DNA of 64,000 nucleotides, from assembly GCF_035271705.1 (NCBI RefSeq), contig NZ_DATERI010000217.1:3596-67595 (forward strand), in the 5' to 3' direction. This DNA comes from Buttiauxella sp035271705 (lineage in GTDB: Bacteria; Pseudomonadota; Gammaproteobacteria; Enterobacterales; Enterobacteriaceae). The position numbers and the translations under genes were made by a program. The notes under the pieces are model-generated. The model was not told where the DNA came from and ran no database searches. It worked only from the letters and a program-made list of their open reading frames with translations. Positions 25,962 through 34,239 of the stretch are shown in pieces; position 1 is the first letter of the stretch; each line of letters starts with the position of its first letter.

Positions 25962-27272
25962 TTACGAAAATTGATTCACGGGATTTGCCAAACCCAAACT
26001 TTCCCGCAATGTTGTGCCTGGATATTCTTTGCGGAATAAGCCCCGTGCTTGCAGTACCGGAACCACTTCATCAACAAAACGTGTGAAGGTATCAGGCGTA
26101 CCGCCCTGAATGATGAAACCGTCTGCGGCGTGGCTTTCGAACCACTGCTGTAATCCATCCGCCACTTGCTGGGCGGTGCCAGCAAAACGTGGACGCGGTG
26201 ATGCGGCTTCCAGTGCCACCTGGCGCAGCGTCAGGTTACGTTCGCGGGCATGACGTTTGATTTCATCGGTAGTACTACGGAAGCTGTTCTGCCCAAGTGA
26301 ACCGATATCCGGGAATGGTGCATCGAGAGGGTATTGGCTGAAATCGTGATGTTCAAAATAGCGGCCAAGATAATTCAGTGCGTCAGATATCGACACCAGT
26401 GCAGCAGTGGTTTGATACTGGTTTTCTACGTCATCAGCATCTTTGCCGACAATTACACTGACACCCTGGAATATTTTTAAATCATCTGCACGGCGGCCAT
26501 GGTTTTCCAGTTGCCCTTTTACATCCCGATAAAAATGCTGCGCTTCTTCAAGCGTATCGTGATGGGTAAAAATAGCGTCGGCATGATGTGCGGCTAATTT
26601 CTTACCGTCATCAGAGGCACCCGCCTGGAATACAATCGGCCTGCCTTGTGGGGTGCGGGAAATATTCAGTGGCCCTGCGACTTTAAAGAAATCACCCTGA
26701 TGATTCAGCGTGTGTAACTTTTCTGGATCAAAGAATTGCCCGCTGGCTTTATCCCGCGTAAACGCATCTTCTTCCCAGGAGTCCCATAATCCTTTCACGA
26801 CATCCAAATATTCATCAGCAATGCGGTAACGCAGTGCATGTTCTGGATGTTTGTCACGGGAAAAATTCTTTGCCGAACCTTCCAACGGTGAAGTCACTAC
26901 GTTCCAGCCCGCGCGTCCTTTGCTTAAATGGTCAAGGCTTGCGAACTGGCGCGCCACAGTGAACGGCTCGCTATAGGATGTCGACAACGTACCGACCAGC
27001 CCTAAATGGGAGGTGACGCTGGCTAACGCCGACAGCACTGTGAGTGGTTCGAAGCGATTCAAAAAATGCGGAATAGATTTTTCATTAATATATAAACCAT
27101 CAGCGACAAACAAAAAGTCCAGTTTGCCCTGCTCGGCTTTTAAAGCGGTCTCTTTGACAAAATCAAAATTAATACTGGCATCGGCAATAGCGGCCGGGTG
27201 TCGCCATGCGGACATATTTCCTGAAGCACCATGTAAGATTGTTCCAAGGCGCAGTTGTCGATTATCAGACAT
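25962..27272 (-). CDS. NtaA/SnaA/DszA-family FMN-dependent monooxygenase
   Basis: 436 residues. Bacterial luciferase-like TIM barrel of the NtaA subgroup: LGTILHGASGNMSAWRHP, GRAGWNVVTSPLEGSAKNF, VFQAGASDDG, VADGLQQWFE. These enzymes use FMNH2 from a separate reductase. YxeK and CmoJ of B. subtilis, which sit in gene sets like this one, oxidise N-acetylated S-modified cysteines to release cysteine sulfur. No reductase gene is adjacent. Confidence 0.87.
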   Translation of the reverse strand: MSDNRQLRLGTILHGASGNMSAWRHPAAIADASINFDFVKETALKAEQGKLDFLFVADGLYINEKSIPHFLNRFEPLTVLSALASVTSHLGLVGTLSTSYSEPFTVARQFASLDHLSKGRAGWNVVTSPLEGSAKNFSRDKHPEHALRYRIADEYLDVVKGLWDSWEEDAFTRDKASGQFFDPEKLHTLNHQGDFFKVAGPLNISRTPQGRPIVFQAGASDDGKKLAAHHADAIFTHHDTLEEAQHFYRDVKGQLENHGRRADDLKIFQGVSVIVGKDADDVENQYQTTAALVSISDALNYLGRYFEHHDFSQYPLDAPFPDIGSLGQNSFRSTTDEIKRHARERNLTLRQVALEAASPRPRFAGTAQQVADGLQQWFESHAADGFIIQGGTPDTFTRFVDEVVPVLQARGLFRKEYPGTTLRESLGLANPVNQFS

Positions 27273-27335
27273 ATTCCATCCTCATTTTCAGGGTGCACGC
27301 ATCCTGGGGAGTTGACCCCTGCGTATTAGAAATAA

Positions 27336-28472
27336 TTAGATTTCCAGCAAGGCTTTTTCCGCAAGCGTGGCGAAATAGCGTGCTGCATCTTCAATTAATG
27401 CTTCATCCGGGTTAAAGGCCGAATGATGTAACCCGTAAATACTATTACTGCCTATGCTGACAAACGCACCGGGAATGGTTTGCAAATAAACAGCAAAATC
27501 TTCACCGCCCATATGCAGTTCGGAGGTTTGTGTCTGGTAGCCCGCATCTTTTGCGGCTTGCATCGCAAATGCCGCCCATTTTTCATCGTTATTCAATGTG
27601 ATTGGCCCGTTAAACCATTCCACCTCAATTTGTGCGCCAAACGCACTGGCTAAACCGGCTGCAATATCACTGATACGTTTCTCGACCTGTTGCTGAATAT
27701 CGTCACGATGGGTGCGCACCGTGCCTTCCAGTTCGACACTTTCAGGCAACACATTCCAGGTATTTCCCCCTTGTATGCGCGTGACACTCACCACCACCGA
27801 ATCCAGAGTATCAATGTTGCGGCTGGCGATAGTTTGCAATGCCAATACCAACTGGCTGGCAATCACGATGGCGTCAGTACCTTCTTGCGGACGGGCGGCA
27901 TGTGCGCCTTTGCCCCGAACCCGTAACACAAAACGGTCAACGTTGGCATAAAATGCGCCGCCTCTGGTGGCAAAGGTGCCCACCGGTAAGCCAGGCTCGT
28001 TATGCATGCCAAAAATAGCGGACACGTTTTCTAATGCTCCGGCTTTAATCAGTGCCTTAGCGCCAGTGAAGTTTTCTTCAGCCGGTTGAAACAACAAACG
28101 AACGCGCCCGGGTAAGTGCGCCTCACGCTCTTTTAATAGCAGAGCGGCCCCCAGTATCACGCTGCTGTGAATATCATGTCCGCAGGCATGCATCACGCCT
28201 TCGCGTTGTGAACTAAACGACACGCCGCTGGTTTCCTGTATTGGCAGCGCGTCTATATCAGCACGCAGCGCAATCACCTTTTCCCCTTGGCCAACTTCAG
28301 CCACCACGCCCGTTGCAAGCGAGTATGGCAACAGCCGTAATCCGCTCGCTTCCAGCCAGTGACGGATGCGCGTGGTGGTCGCAACTTCCTGCCCGGATAA
28401 CTCCGGGTGCTGGTGCAACTCACGCCGCCAGTCGATTAGCTGTTGTTTGAATGTCACGGGTGCGAATGTCAT
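27336..28472 (-). CDS. M20-family amidohydrolase / N-deacetylase (SndA/YxeP-like)
   Basis: 378 residues from ATG 28472 (AAGGGG ribosome binding site). M20D metallopeptidase with metal-site motifs HACGHD (residues ~100-105) and PAEENFTGAK, and C-terminal MGGEDFAVYLQ. Family members hydrolyse N-acyl amino acids. In the Bacillus yxe/ytm clusters the homologue removes the acetyl group added by the GNAT enzyme. It may alternatively be a hippurate or auxin-conjugate hydrolase; context favours deacetylation. Confidence 0.85.
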   Translation of the reverse strand: MTFAPVTFKQQLIDWRRELHQHPELSGQEVATTTRIRHWLEASGLRLLPYSLATGVVAEVGQGEKVIALRADIDALPIQETSGVSFSSQREGVMHACGHDIHSSVILGAALLLKEREAHLPGRVRLLFQPAEENFTGAKALIKAGALENVSAIFGMHNEPGLPVGTFATRGGAFYANVDRFVLRVRGKGAHAARPQEGTDAIVIASQLVLALQTIASRNIDTLDSVVVSVTRIQGGNTWNVLPESVELEGTVRTHRDDIQQQVEKRISDIAAGLASAFGAQIEVEWFNGPITLNNDEKWAAFAMQAAKDAGYQTQTSELHMGGEDFAVYLQTIPGAFVSIGSNSIYGLHHSAFNPDEALIEDAARYFATLAEKALLEI

Positions 28473-28482
28473 CGGTTTCCCC

Positions 28483-29520
28483 TTACCAGGCTTCATGTTC
28501 GGCGGCAAAATCAGATACCGATTTTATTTGTTGAACGCCTGCCAACAAACGCAGCGACTGATAACGTGCAGCGGGGTCAGCAATAGGGGTATCAATAATG
28601 AATTCGTCGATGCCAAATTCCTGGCGTAATGCCGCAAGCCCGGCATTAACCGTCTCGGCGGTGCCCTGGAGCAGCAAAGGTTCGCGGCGTTCGATCCGTT
28701 TGATGGCACTGCCCGCCTGGCGAGCAAATGCGTGAGCCTGCTCTTCGCTCGCAACACTGACTCGCTGGCTGTTTTCCAGCTCAACACTCCAGATTTCCAC
28801 CAGATTTGCCAGTTCAGCCGCTTTTTCAGCATCCTGCGCAACAATCACCTGCACGGCCACCACCGTGTCGCGCTGGCTTTTACTGCTCCAGGCCGTGAGC
28901 ACCTGGCGCATCAAGTTTTTATCGCCATTCAGGTGGGCGGCATACACGAAGTTCCAGTCAAGGCTTGCGGCAAGGGCTGCACTTTCGAGGCTTGCGCCGA
29001 GCAAAAAGCGATCGGCACTGCGCACAGGAACCGGTGTTGCACGTAAGATTTCTTTGTCGTCGGGAGCGTCGTCCTCAGGTGTGGCGGGTAAAGAAAGCCA
29101 GTGATCCAGTTCAGCGAATTTGTCGGCAAACGACGTTTTATCCAGCCCACCGCGCTGCAACGCTTGGGTAGACAGTGGTAACCCACCAGGCGCTTTACCG
29201 ACTCCGAGATCAACGCGACCCGGCGCAAGGTTTGCCAATAGATTGAAGTTTTCTGCCACTTTGTAAGGGCTGTAGTGTTGCAACATCACCCCACCCGATC
29301 CGACACGAATGCGGCGGGTTTGCCCGACAATCCAGGCAATCAGCAGTTCCGGTGATGGGCTTGCCAGCCGTGAGGTGTTGTGGTGCTCGGCAATCCAGAA
29401 GCGGTGATAACCCCAGGCTTCTGCTTGTTGTGCCAGATGCAGCGTGTGTTTCAGGGCGTCGCCAGGAGTATCGTCCTTCGCGACCGGGATTTTATCCAAC
29501 AGGCTGATTCGATAAGACAT
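28483..29520 (-). CDS. MsnO8/CmoO-type luciferase-like monooxygenase
   Basis: 345 residues, flavin-dependent LLM-class oxidoreductase (FWIAEHHNTSRLASPSPELLIAW, GSGGVMLQHYSPYKVAENF, APGRVDLGVGKAPG). It is the first gene of the operon and a second, distantly related flavin oxygenase beside the NtaA type, as CmoO and CmoJ are paired in the B. subtilis ytm operon. It presumably acts on a different S-modified cysteine or sulfoxide. Confidence 0.85.
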   Translation of the reverse strand: MSYRISLLDKIPVAKDDTPGDALKHTLHLAQQAEAWGYHRFWIAEHHNTSRLASPSPELLIAWIVGQTRRIRVGSGGVMLQHYSPYKVAENFNLLANLAPGRVDLGVGKAPGGLPLSTQALQRGGLDKTSFADKFAELDHWLSLPATPEDDAPDDKEILRATPVPVRSADRFLLGASLESAALAASLDWNFVYAAHLNGDKNLMRQVLTAWSSKSQRDTVVAVQVIVAQDAEKAAELANLVEIWSVELENSQRVSVASEEQAHAFARQAGSAIKRIERREPLLLQGTAETVNAGLAALRQEFGIDEFIIDTPIADPAARYQSLRLLAGVQQIKSVSDFAAEHEAW

Positions 29521-29848
29521 GCCACAAACTCGTGTTGATTAACATGCCTTCATTAATAAGGTTTCCGCTCTTACGAGTGAAACAATTAATTTACATTTCG
29601 TTAGCCAAAATCTGGATAAGCCGCGCACAACTCTGCTACATCTCCGCTGTGGAGTTTATAAATGGTCTAAAAACAGTATAGAAATACTGAAAAAGACTTT
29701 TTATGAACCCTATGATTGACAAGAGACCGTAAATGACCCATTTTTAGTTAATAATTAAAATAAGGTTCATTTATGATACATATTTGCATTATGGATCCAT
29801 AAATAACACCTCTCAGTATTTATGATGAATTTAAGGTCATATATGAAC
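29521..29848. promoter_or_regulatory. Divergent region before the sulfur operon and hipB, with repeated HipB-like sites
   Basis: About 320 AT-rich bases. Near hipB, two similar palindromes of the form G-TCAT-WW-ATGA occur: GTTCAT-TT-ATGATA (29765-29778) and GGTCAT-AT-ATGAAC (29835-29848). The second covers the hipB start codon. A perfect TTATGGATCCATAA lies at 29789-29802, single ATGAAC/ATGACC half-sites at 29703 and 29733, and a CAGTAT-AGAA-ATACTG palindrome at 29674-29689. They are likely HipB operators for autoregulation. No clear CysB-type site could be assigned for the operon on the left. Confidence 0.5.
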
Positions 29849-30166
29849 TACAACAATGCCACGCTCGCCGACAAACTGCAGGCCATGAGCGATTTATTGA
29901 ATGACGTTAAAAAAGCCGTGACGCTGCGCGCGCAAGAATCCGATCTCCTGACTGATGAGCAGGACATCACCCACACAGCACAACTGGGGCAAAAACTGAA
30001 CCAGCGCCGCAAAGAGTTGGATATCGATCTTGCGACCCTTGAGCTACAAACCGGCGTTTCCGCCTCAACGCTCAAACGCCTGTTTAAAGATCCCGAACTG
30101 GTCAAATTTGGCACCGTGTTACGCGTAGCCGAAGCATTAGGTGTGAAGTTATGCGCCGCCGTGTAG
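29843..30166 (+). CDS. hipB: HipB antitoxin/DNA-binding protein of a tripartite HipBST module
   Basis: 107 residues from ATG 29843 (AAGG upstream; a TTTATG-type start at 29822 is possible but lies in the operator region). The C-terminal half is an XRE-type helix-turn-helix (LGQKLNQRRKELDIDLATLELQTGVSASTLKRLFKDPELVKFGTVLRVAEALG). The N-terminal ~50 residues are a charged helical extension. In hipBST systems HipB binds DNA and the toxin complex but does not itself neutralise HipT. The end overlaps hipS by 16 bases. Confidence 0.85.
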   Translation: MNYNNATLADKLQAMSDLLNDVKKAVTLRAQESDLLTDEQDITHTAQLGQKLNQRRKELDIDLATLELQTGVSASTLKRLFKDPELVKFGTVLRVAEALGVKLCAAV

Positions 30167-30465
30167 AGGTGTGGTTATATGGCGAGCCGGTTGGTGAGTT
30201 GCGCCAGGATGACAGCAGTTATGAATTTAGTTATCGAGAGGGCTATGTCGGCCCACCGCTGTCCCTCAGTTTACCGGTGCGTGTTGGCCACTTCCACAGC
30301 CAAACATTACCGCCTTTTTTTGCCTCTCTGGCACCAGAAGGTTGGTTGAAAATGCGCTACAGCCAACTACAGCAACGCGATGAGCAGGACCTTCTCGGTA
30401 TGCTTATCGATAACGGAAAAAACCTGATTGGTGCGGTGCAACTGGTCAACATGCAGGAGGATTAG
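30151..30465 (+). CDS. hipS: HipS, small antitoxin equal to the HipA N-terminal subdomain
   Basis: 104 residues. It corresponds to the N-subdomain 1 of HipA (VEVWLYGEPVGELRQDD...PLSLSLPVRVG...LPPFFASLAPEGWLKMRY...LLGMLIDNGKNLIGAVQLV). In E. coli O127 this separate protein is the antitoxin for the HipT kinase. The separate stop, a strong AGGAGG site before hipT, and intact reading frames indicate a genuine split gene rather than a frameshifted hipA. Confidence 0.87.
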   Translation: MRRRVEVWLYGEPVGELRQDDSSYEFSYREGYVGPPLSLSLPVRVGHFHSQTLPPFFASLAPEGWLKMRYSQLQQRDEQDLLGMLIDNGKNLIGAVQLVNMQED

Positions 30466-30467
30466 CC

Positions 30468-31502
30468 ATGCGTTGCCATATTCTGTTAACTCCGCTGCTG
30501 CAAGCCAAAGAGCAAGCGTCAGGTTATTCGTCCAAAGGGCTGAAACAGTTGACGGGTTCGAGCAAAATGAACCCGCAGTTGAGTTTTACGCGCAACGAAT
30601 TTATTCACGAATTGCCAAAAGCGCAGCGCGGCATGAGTATTTCCGGCTATCAGCCGAAACTGCAAATGGTGGTGCGTAACGGTGAATTTGCCGTGGTTGA
30701 ACACCAGGGAGAATACATTCTCAAGCCTTCTCCGGCTGAATTCCCTCATTTGGCAGAAAATGAACACGCCACCATGGTACTGATGGCTCGTCTTGGGTTT
30801 GACGTGCCACCAAACGGGTTGGTGAGTTTTGCACCACTGCACGATGACCCCCACGAATTAGCTTTTGTTATTCGCCGTTTTGATAGGGTCAGACAAACCG
30901 GGGCAGCTATTCATCAAGAACAGCTCGATGCCGCGATGAATGTCGGCGAAAAGTACGGTAAAACAGGCAGTGACGGTAAGCAGTATGTGAGTTATCAGCA
31001 GTTAGCGGAGTTCCTGACTCAGCATGTGAATAGCAATATCGCCTTTAAAATCGACTTGTTCCGGCGCATTGCCTATGCGTATCTGTTGGGTAATAACGAT
31101 ATGCACCTGCGTAATTTTGGCTTAATTCACCCGAGAATCGGCGAACCGACGCTATCACCCGTTTATGACTTTGTGTCAGTCGCACCCTATCCGGCCATTT
31201 TCAGCTCGGGCTTTATGGCACTGCCGTTGCTGTGTTGTGAAGAAGGCGACCGCGAACTGGCTCCGGGTTTTAAAACTGCCTATGGTGAATATCTTGGTAT
31301 GGATTTCCGGGAACTCGGTTTGAGTATGGGGATGACGGATAAGCTCATCGTTAAATTACTCAACGATATGCAAAAGGAAAGTCACATTGTGGATGCGGTG
31401 TATCGTGATTCGTTTATGCCCGCAGCAGATGTGGAAGCCACATTGCGTTGTTACCACCAGCGGTTGGATCGTTTGATGCGTCTGGATGAAGCAGAAATTT
31501 AA
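30468..31502 (+). CDS. hipT: HipT serine/threonine kinase toxin
   Basis: 344 residues, HipA-like kinase without the N-terminal subdomain. The loop motif Ser57-Ile58-Ser59 (RGMSISGYQPKLQM) matches the autophosphorylation serines described for HipT of E. coli O127. Further kinase residues: Lys86 in YILKP, Asp211 and Asn216 in NNDMHLRNFG, and Asp234 in VYDFVS. HipT phosphorylates tryptophanyl-tRNA synthetase in E. coli. The start lies two bases after the hipS stop with an AGGAGG ribosome binding site at 30457-30462. Confidence 0.88.
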   Translation: MRCHILLTPLLQAKEQASGYSSKGLKQLTGSSKMNPQLSFTRNEFIHELPKAQRGMSISGYQPKLQMVVRNGEFAVVEHQGEYILKPSPAEFPHLAENEHATMVLMARLGFDVPPNGLVSFAPLHDDPHELAFVIRRFDRVRQTGAAIHQEQLDAAMNVGEKYGKTGSDGKQYVSYQQLAEFLTQHVNSNIAFKIDLFRRIAYAYLLGNNDMHLRNFGLIHPRIGEPTLSPVYDFVSVAPYPAIFSSGFMALPLLCCEEGDRELAPGFKTAYGEYLGMDFRELGLSMGMTDKLIVKLLNDMQKESHIVDAVYRDSFMPAADVEATLRCYHQRLDRLMRLDEAEI

Positions 31503-31524
31503 GAACGAGATGTCCGGGGCGACC

Positions 31525-31563
31525 ACCGGGTTTGGCGTCCCTCCGGGAACCCAATCCCGGTGT
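31525..31563 (+). terminator. Hairpin downstream of hipT
   Basis: A CACCGGG/CCCGGTG outer stem with GC-rich internal pairing starts 23 bases after the hipT stop, followed by a weak T-rich stretch. A plausible but not strong intrinsic terminator. Confidence 0.35.
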
Positions 31564-31625
31564 TTCCCCTCATTCACTGGCTTAAGTGAACGGTGTTAAC
31601 TCGCAGAAGTGGCTTTTTTGCATAA

Positions 31626-31817
31626 CTATGGCTTTTTCTTCGGGAAATCGTCTTCGTCATCCCACTTATGGTTGAAGTCACGATGAGGGGGAAGTTCGGG
31701 TTTGTTTGCCATATATTTTTTGGGATCGATACGCTTCAGATCCTTAATAACATTCAAGAAAACACCCAGCAGAAATACTAGTACGATAATCCACCAGTAG
31801 TGTGATAGCCATTCCAT
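31626..31817 (-). CDS. ypfN: Small inner membrane protein YpfN
   Basis: 63 residues from ATG 31817. One N-terminal transmembrane helix (YWWIIVLVFLLGVFLNVI, residues ~7-24) precedes a conserved charged tail (KDLKRIDPKKYMANKPELPP, HRDFN). It matches the YpfN (UPF0370) family and the dapE-ypfN order of E. coli. Function unknown. Confidence 0.9.
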   Translation of the reverse strand: MEWLSHYWWIIVLVFLLGVFLNVIKDLKRIDPKKYMANKPELPPHRDFNHKWDDEDDFPKKKP

Positions 31818-31839
31818 GCGTATAACCTCTTTCGCCTTC

Positions 31840-31930
31840 TTACTTGACGTTGTCGCGGCGTTAGCTGCACTCACTTACCCGAATCACTGACTCAAGTAAG
31901 CTCATCGGGATAAGCTCCCTGGCGGCCATA
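31840..31930. repeat. Partial ERIC (IRU) element between dapE and ypfN
   Basis: The ERIC centre is recognisable (GCACTCACTTACCCGAATCA, then CTCAAGTAAGCTCATCGGGA), but the outer arms are degenerate. It lies upstream of ypfN. Confidence 0.65.
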
Positions 31931-31977
31931 CCACAACGCCATTTAATTTGGCGATGATGACTGTTAATTGCAGCCTG

Positions 31978-33105
31978 TCAGGCGACAAGCTGCTCCATAA
32001 TACGTTGATACATACGGGCAAGAAGTTGCAGGTCCGCGGCGTTAACACATTCATTAATTTTATGAATGGTCGAGTTCACAGGCCCCAGTTCCACTACTTG
32101 CGCACCCATGCGAGCGATAAAACGCCCATCGGATGTGCCACCAGTGGTCAACAGTTGCGGTCTGATTTCATTATAGTGCTCAACTGCATTCACCACCGCA
32201 TCGACCAACTTGCCGCGTGAAGTGAGGAACGGTTGGCCTGATAGCCACCAGTCGAGGGTATAGCGCAGTTGATACTTATCGAGCAGGGCAATCACGCGCT
32301 GTTTAATATCTTCGTCTGTCAGTTCGGTACTGAAACGGAAGTTAAATTGCACATACAAATCGCCAGGAATGACATTGTTGCTGCCTGTTCCTGCCTGAAC
32401 GTTGGCAATTTGCATACTGGTGGCAGGGAAAAACTCGTTTCCTTTGTCCCACTCAATAGCCACTAATTCGTTCAGCATCGGGGCTGCGCGGTGAACCGGG
32501 TTATCAGCCAGATGCGGATAGGCAACGTGACCTTGCACACCATGCACGGTGAGATTGCAGGTCAACGAGCCACGACGGCCATTTTTCACCACGTCGCCGA
32601 CGACTTCAGTACTGGACGGCTCGCCGACCAGGCAATAATCGAGGCGATCATTACGCGCCATCAACGTTTCGATAACTTTCACCGTGCCGTTTTTGGCACT
32701 GGCTTCTTCATCACTGGTGATGAGAAACGCGAGCCGGCCTTTGTGATGCGGGTTCTGCGCAACAAAACGTTCCGCCGCAACCACCATGGCTGCCAGAGAA
32801 CCTTTCATGTCTGCAGCACCACGGCCAAACAGCATGCCATCGCGGATAGTCGGTTCAAAGGGTGGGTTAATCCAGCGGTTGACATCGCCTGAAGGCACGA
32901 CGTCGGTATGGCCAGCAAATGCCAGCGTTTCGCCTTTTCCTCTCCATGCCCAGAAGTTTTGTGTGTCACCAAAATCCATGTGCTCAATAGTAAAACCGAT
33001 AGCACGCAGTCGCTCAATCATTAGCGCCTGGCAACCTGCATCGTCTGGGCTCAGGGAAGGACGGCGGATAAGCTGTTGCGTCAGCTCAATAACCGGGCAA
33101 GACAT
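31978..33105 (-). CDS. dapE: Succinyl-diaminopimelate desuccinylase DapE
   Basis: 375 residues from ATG 33105, the E. coli length. M20A di-zinc hydrolase of the lysine/diaminopimelate pathway. Metal and catalytic motifs: FAGHTDVVP, GRGAADMKGS, SDEEASAKNGT, and C-terminal IHKINE. It cleaves N-succinyl-LL-diaminopimelate and is essential in most enterobacteria. It lies between yffB and ypfN as in E. coli. Confidence 0.96.
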   Translation of the reverse strand: MSCPVIELTQQLIRRPSLSPDDAGCQALMIERLRAIGFTIEHMDFGDTQNFWAWRGKGETLAFAGHTDVVPSGDVNRWINPPFEPTIRDGMLFGRGAADMKGSLAAMVVAAERFVAQNPHHKGRLAFLITSDEEASAKNGTVKVIETLMARNDRLDYCLVGEPSSTEVVGDVVKNGRRGSLTCNLTVHGVQGHVAYPHLADNPVHRAAPMLNELVAIEWDKGNEFFPATSMQIANVQAGTGSNNVIPGDLYVQFNFRFSTELTDEDIKQRVIALLDKYQLRYTLDWWLSGQPFLTSRGKLVDAVVNAVEHYNEIRPQLLTTGGTSDGRFIARMGAQVVELGPVNSTIHKINECVNAADLQLLARMYQRIMEQLVA

Positions 33106-33134
33106 AGGACTACACCTCGTTGATAAACTGCTGA

Positions 33135-33262
33135 TATTCCCATCGTTTTTCAAGTGACCTTTTTGTTGGCTTTGCTCGTTCACCCCACTCACTAACTTGA
33201 GTAAGCTCCTGGGGAGTCACTGCGCTGCCGCCTCAATCTAACTTGAAATCCATTGGGTATAG
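33135..33262. repeat. ERIC element spanning the dapE upstream gap and the yffB 3' end
   Basis: Full-length ERIC-type sequence: TTCAAGTGACC arm, centre CTAACTTGAGTAAGCTCCTGGGG, and end arm AACTTGAAATCCATTGGGTAT. The terminal ~25 bases lie inside yffB and encode its last residues and stop codon. Confidence 0.8.
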
Positions 33263-33591
33263 TTCGATTCATTGAAACCCAGCAGCATAGGCTGCCCGGG
33301 CGCGTAGAGCAATGGGCGTTTGATGATTGCTGGCATGGTAAGCATCAGTACTGCGGCTGTCTGCGCGTCAGTAATGCTTGCACGATGAGCTTCGTCGAGT
33401 TTACGCCATGTTGTTCCACGCGTATTGAGCAGTGCTTCCCAGCCTAATTCTGCTATAAAACGGTTCAATAAATCGGCATCCAGCCCGTCGACGCGATAAT
33501 CATGAAACTGATAATCCACACCTTGAGTCTCAAGCCAACGGCGTGCTTTCTTGATGGTGTCGCAGTTTTTAATACCGTAGAGAATTATCAC
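33238..33591 (-). CDS. yffB: ArsC/Spx-like thioredoxin-fold protein YffB
   Basis: 117 residues (E. coli 118). ArsC-like fold: ILYGIKNCDTIKKARRWLETQGVDYQFHDYR with a single Cys (CDT) near the N-terminus, and RGTTWRKL, IKRPLL motifs. Its role is unclear; glutathione-dependent thiol reductase activity has been proposed. The last residues YTQWISS and the stop are encoded by an ERIC arm, so the native C-terminus has been replaced. Confidence 0.92.
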   Translation of the reverse strand: MIILYGIKNCDTIKKARRWLETQGVDYQFHDYRVDGLDADLLNRFIAELGWEALLNTRGTTWRKLDEAHRASITDAQTAAVLMLTMPAIIKRPLLYAPGQPMLLGFNESNYTQWISS

Positions 33592-33623
33592 GGATTTAAC
33601 CCTTGTCTTTAGAGATGATTATT

Positions 33624-33748
33624 TATACCCGTCATACTTCAAGCTGCAGGGGTGTTGGCTGCACTCACAAACCCCAGTCACTCTCAAGTAAGCTCCAGGG
33701 GATTTGCTCCCTTGCCGCCTACCTGCAACTCGAATTATTTAGGGTATA
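33624..33748. repeat. ERIC element, full length
   Basis: 125 bases from TATACCCGTCATACTTCAAG to TCGAATTATTTAGGGTATA, with terminal inverted repeats and the central CTCAAGTAAGCTCCAGGGGA; agrees with the ERIC/IRU consensus. Confidence 0.9.
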
Positions 33749-34113
33749 TGCAGGTAATGAGGATAATTAAAATGATAAAAAAGTCGCAAGGAAAAATATA
33801 ACCTAATTGCTAATCTAAAAGTGAGGTAATAGCGGTTCTTTTTTATCCGGGTGATTGTTTTATAGCCATTTGATGTTACACAATTTCTCAACCCCTGATA
33901 GCTACGGCAAGTCAGATTTTTAGTGGCTTAGTGGATAAGCCAGAAAGTTGACAATACATTTTGTTTCAAGTGTGTCGTCACATTTTAAATTACCTGTTGA
34001 GGTGATAATTATCACAATACGCAGTCGACTTTCACCATTTGTTGATAGCCAGTGAAACTACTCAGTCACGTCGCTTCACTCCATGGAAGGGATTACGTAT
34101 AAATTGAATAGAA

Positions 34114-34239
34114 ATACCCAAAATAATTCGAGATGCAGGAAGGCGGCAATCGAGAAAGTCCCGATGAGCTTACTCAAGTAAGAGATTCGGGGGAACGAGA
34201 GCAGCCAACGCACCTGCAACTTGAAGTATCAAGGGTATA
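34114..34239. repeat. ERIC element, full length, opposite orientation
   Basis: 126 bases from TACCCAAAATAATTCGAGATG to CAACTTGAAGTATCAAGGGTAT. It ends 14 bases before the ypfM start codon, so it must form part of that gene's leader or promoter. Confidence 0.88.

Noticed and set aside
30151..31502. hipS and hipT read as one frameshifted hipA pseudogene
   Set aside because: Both frames are intact, hipT has its own AGGAGG site and start, and the split position and SIS loop match the known HipBST family.
31503..31625. GC-rich inverted repeats after hipT considered as an RNA antitoxin or attachment site
   Set aside because: Only an imperfect hairpin is visible; there are no direct repeats with the other side of hipBST that would suggest an att site.
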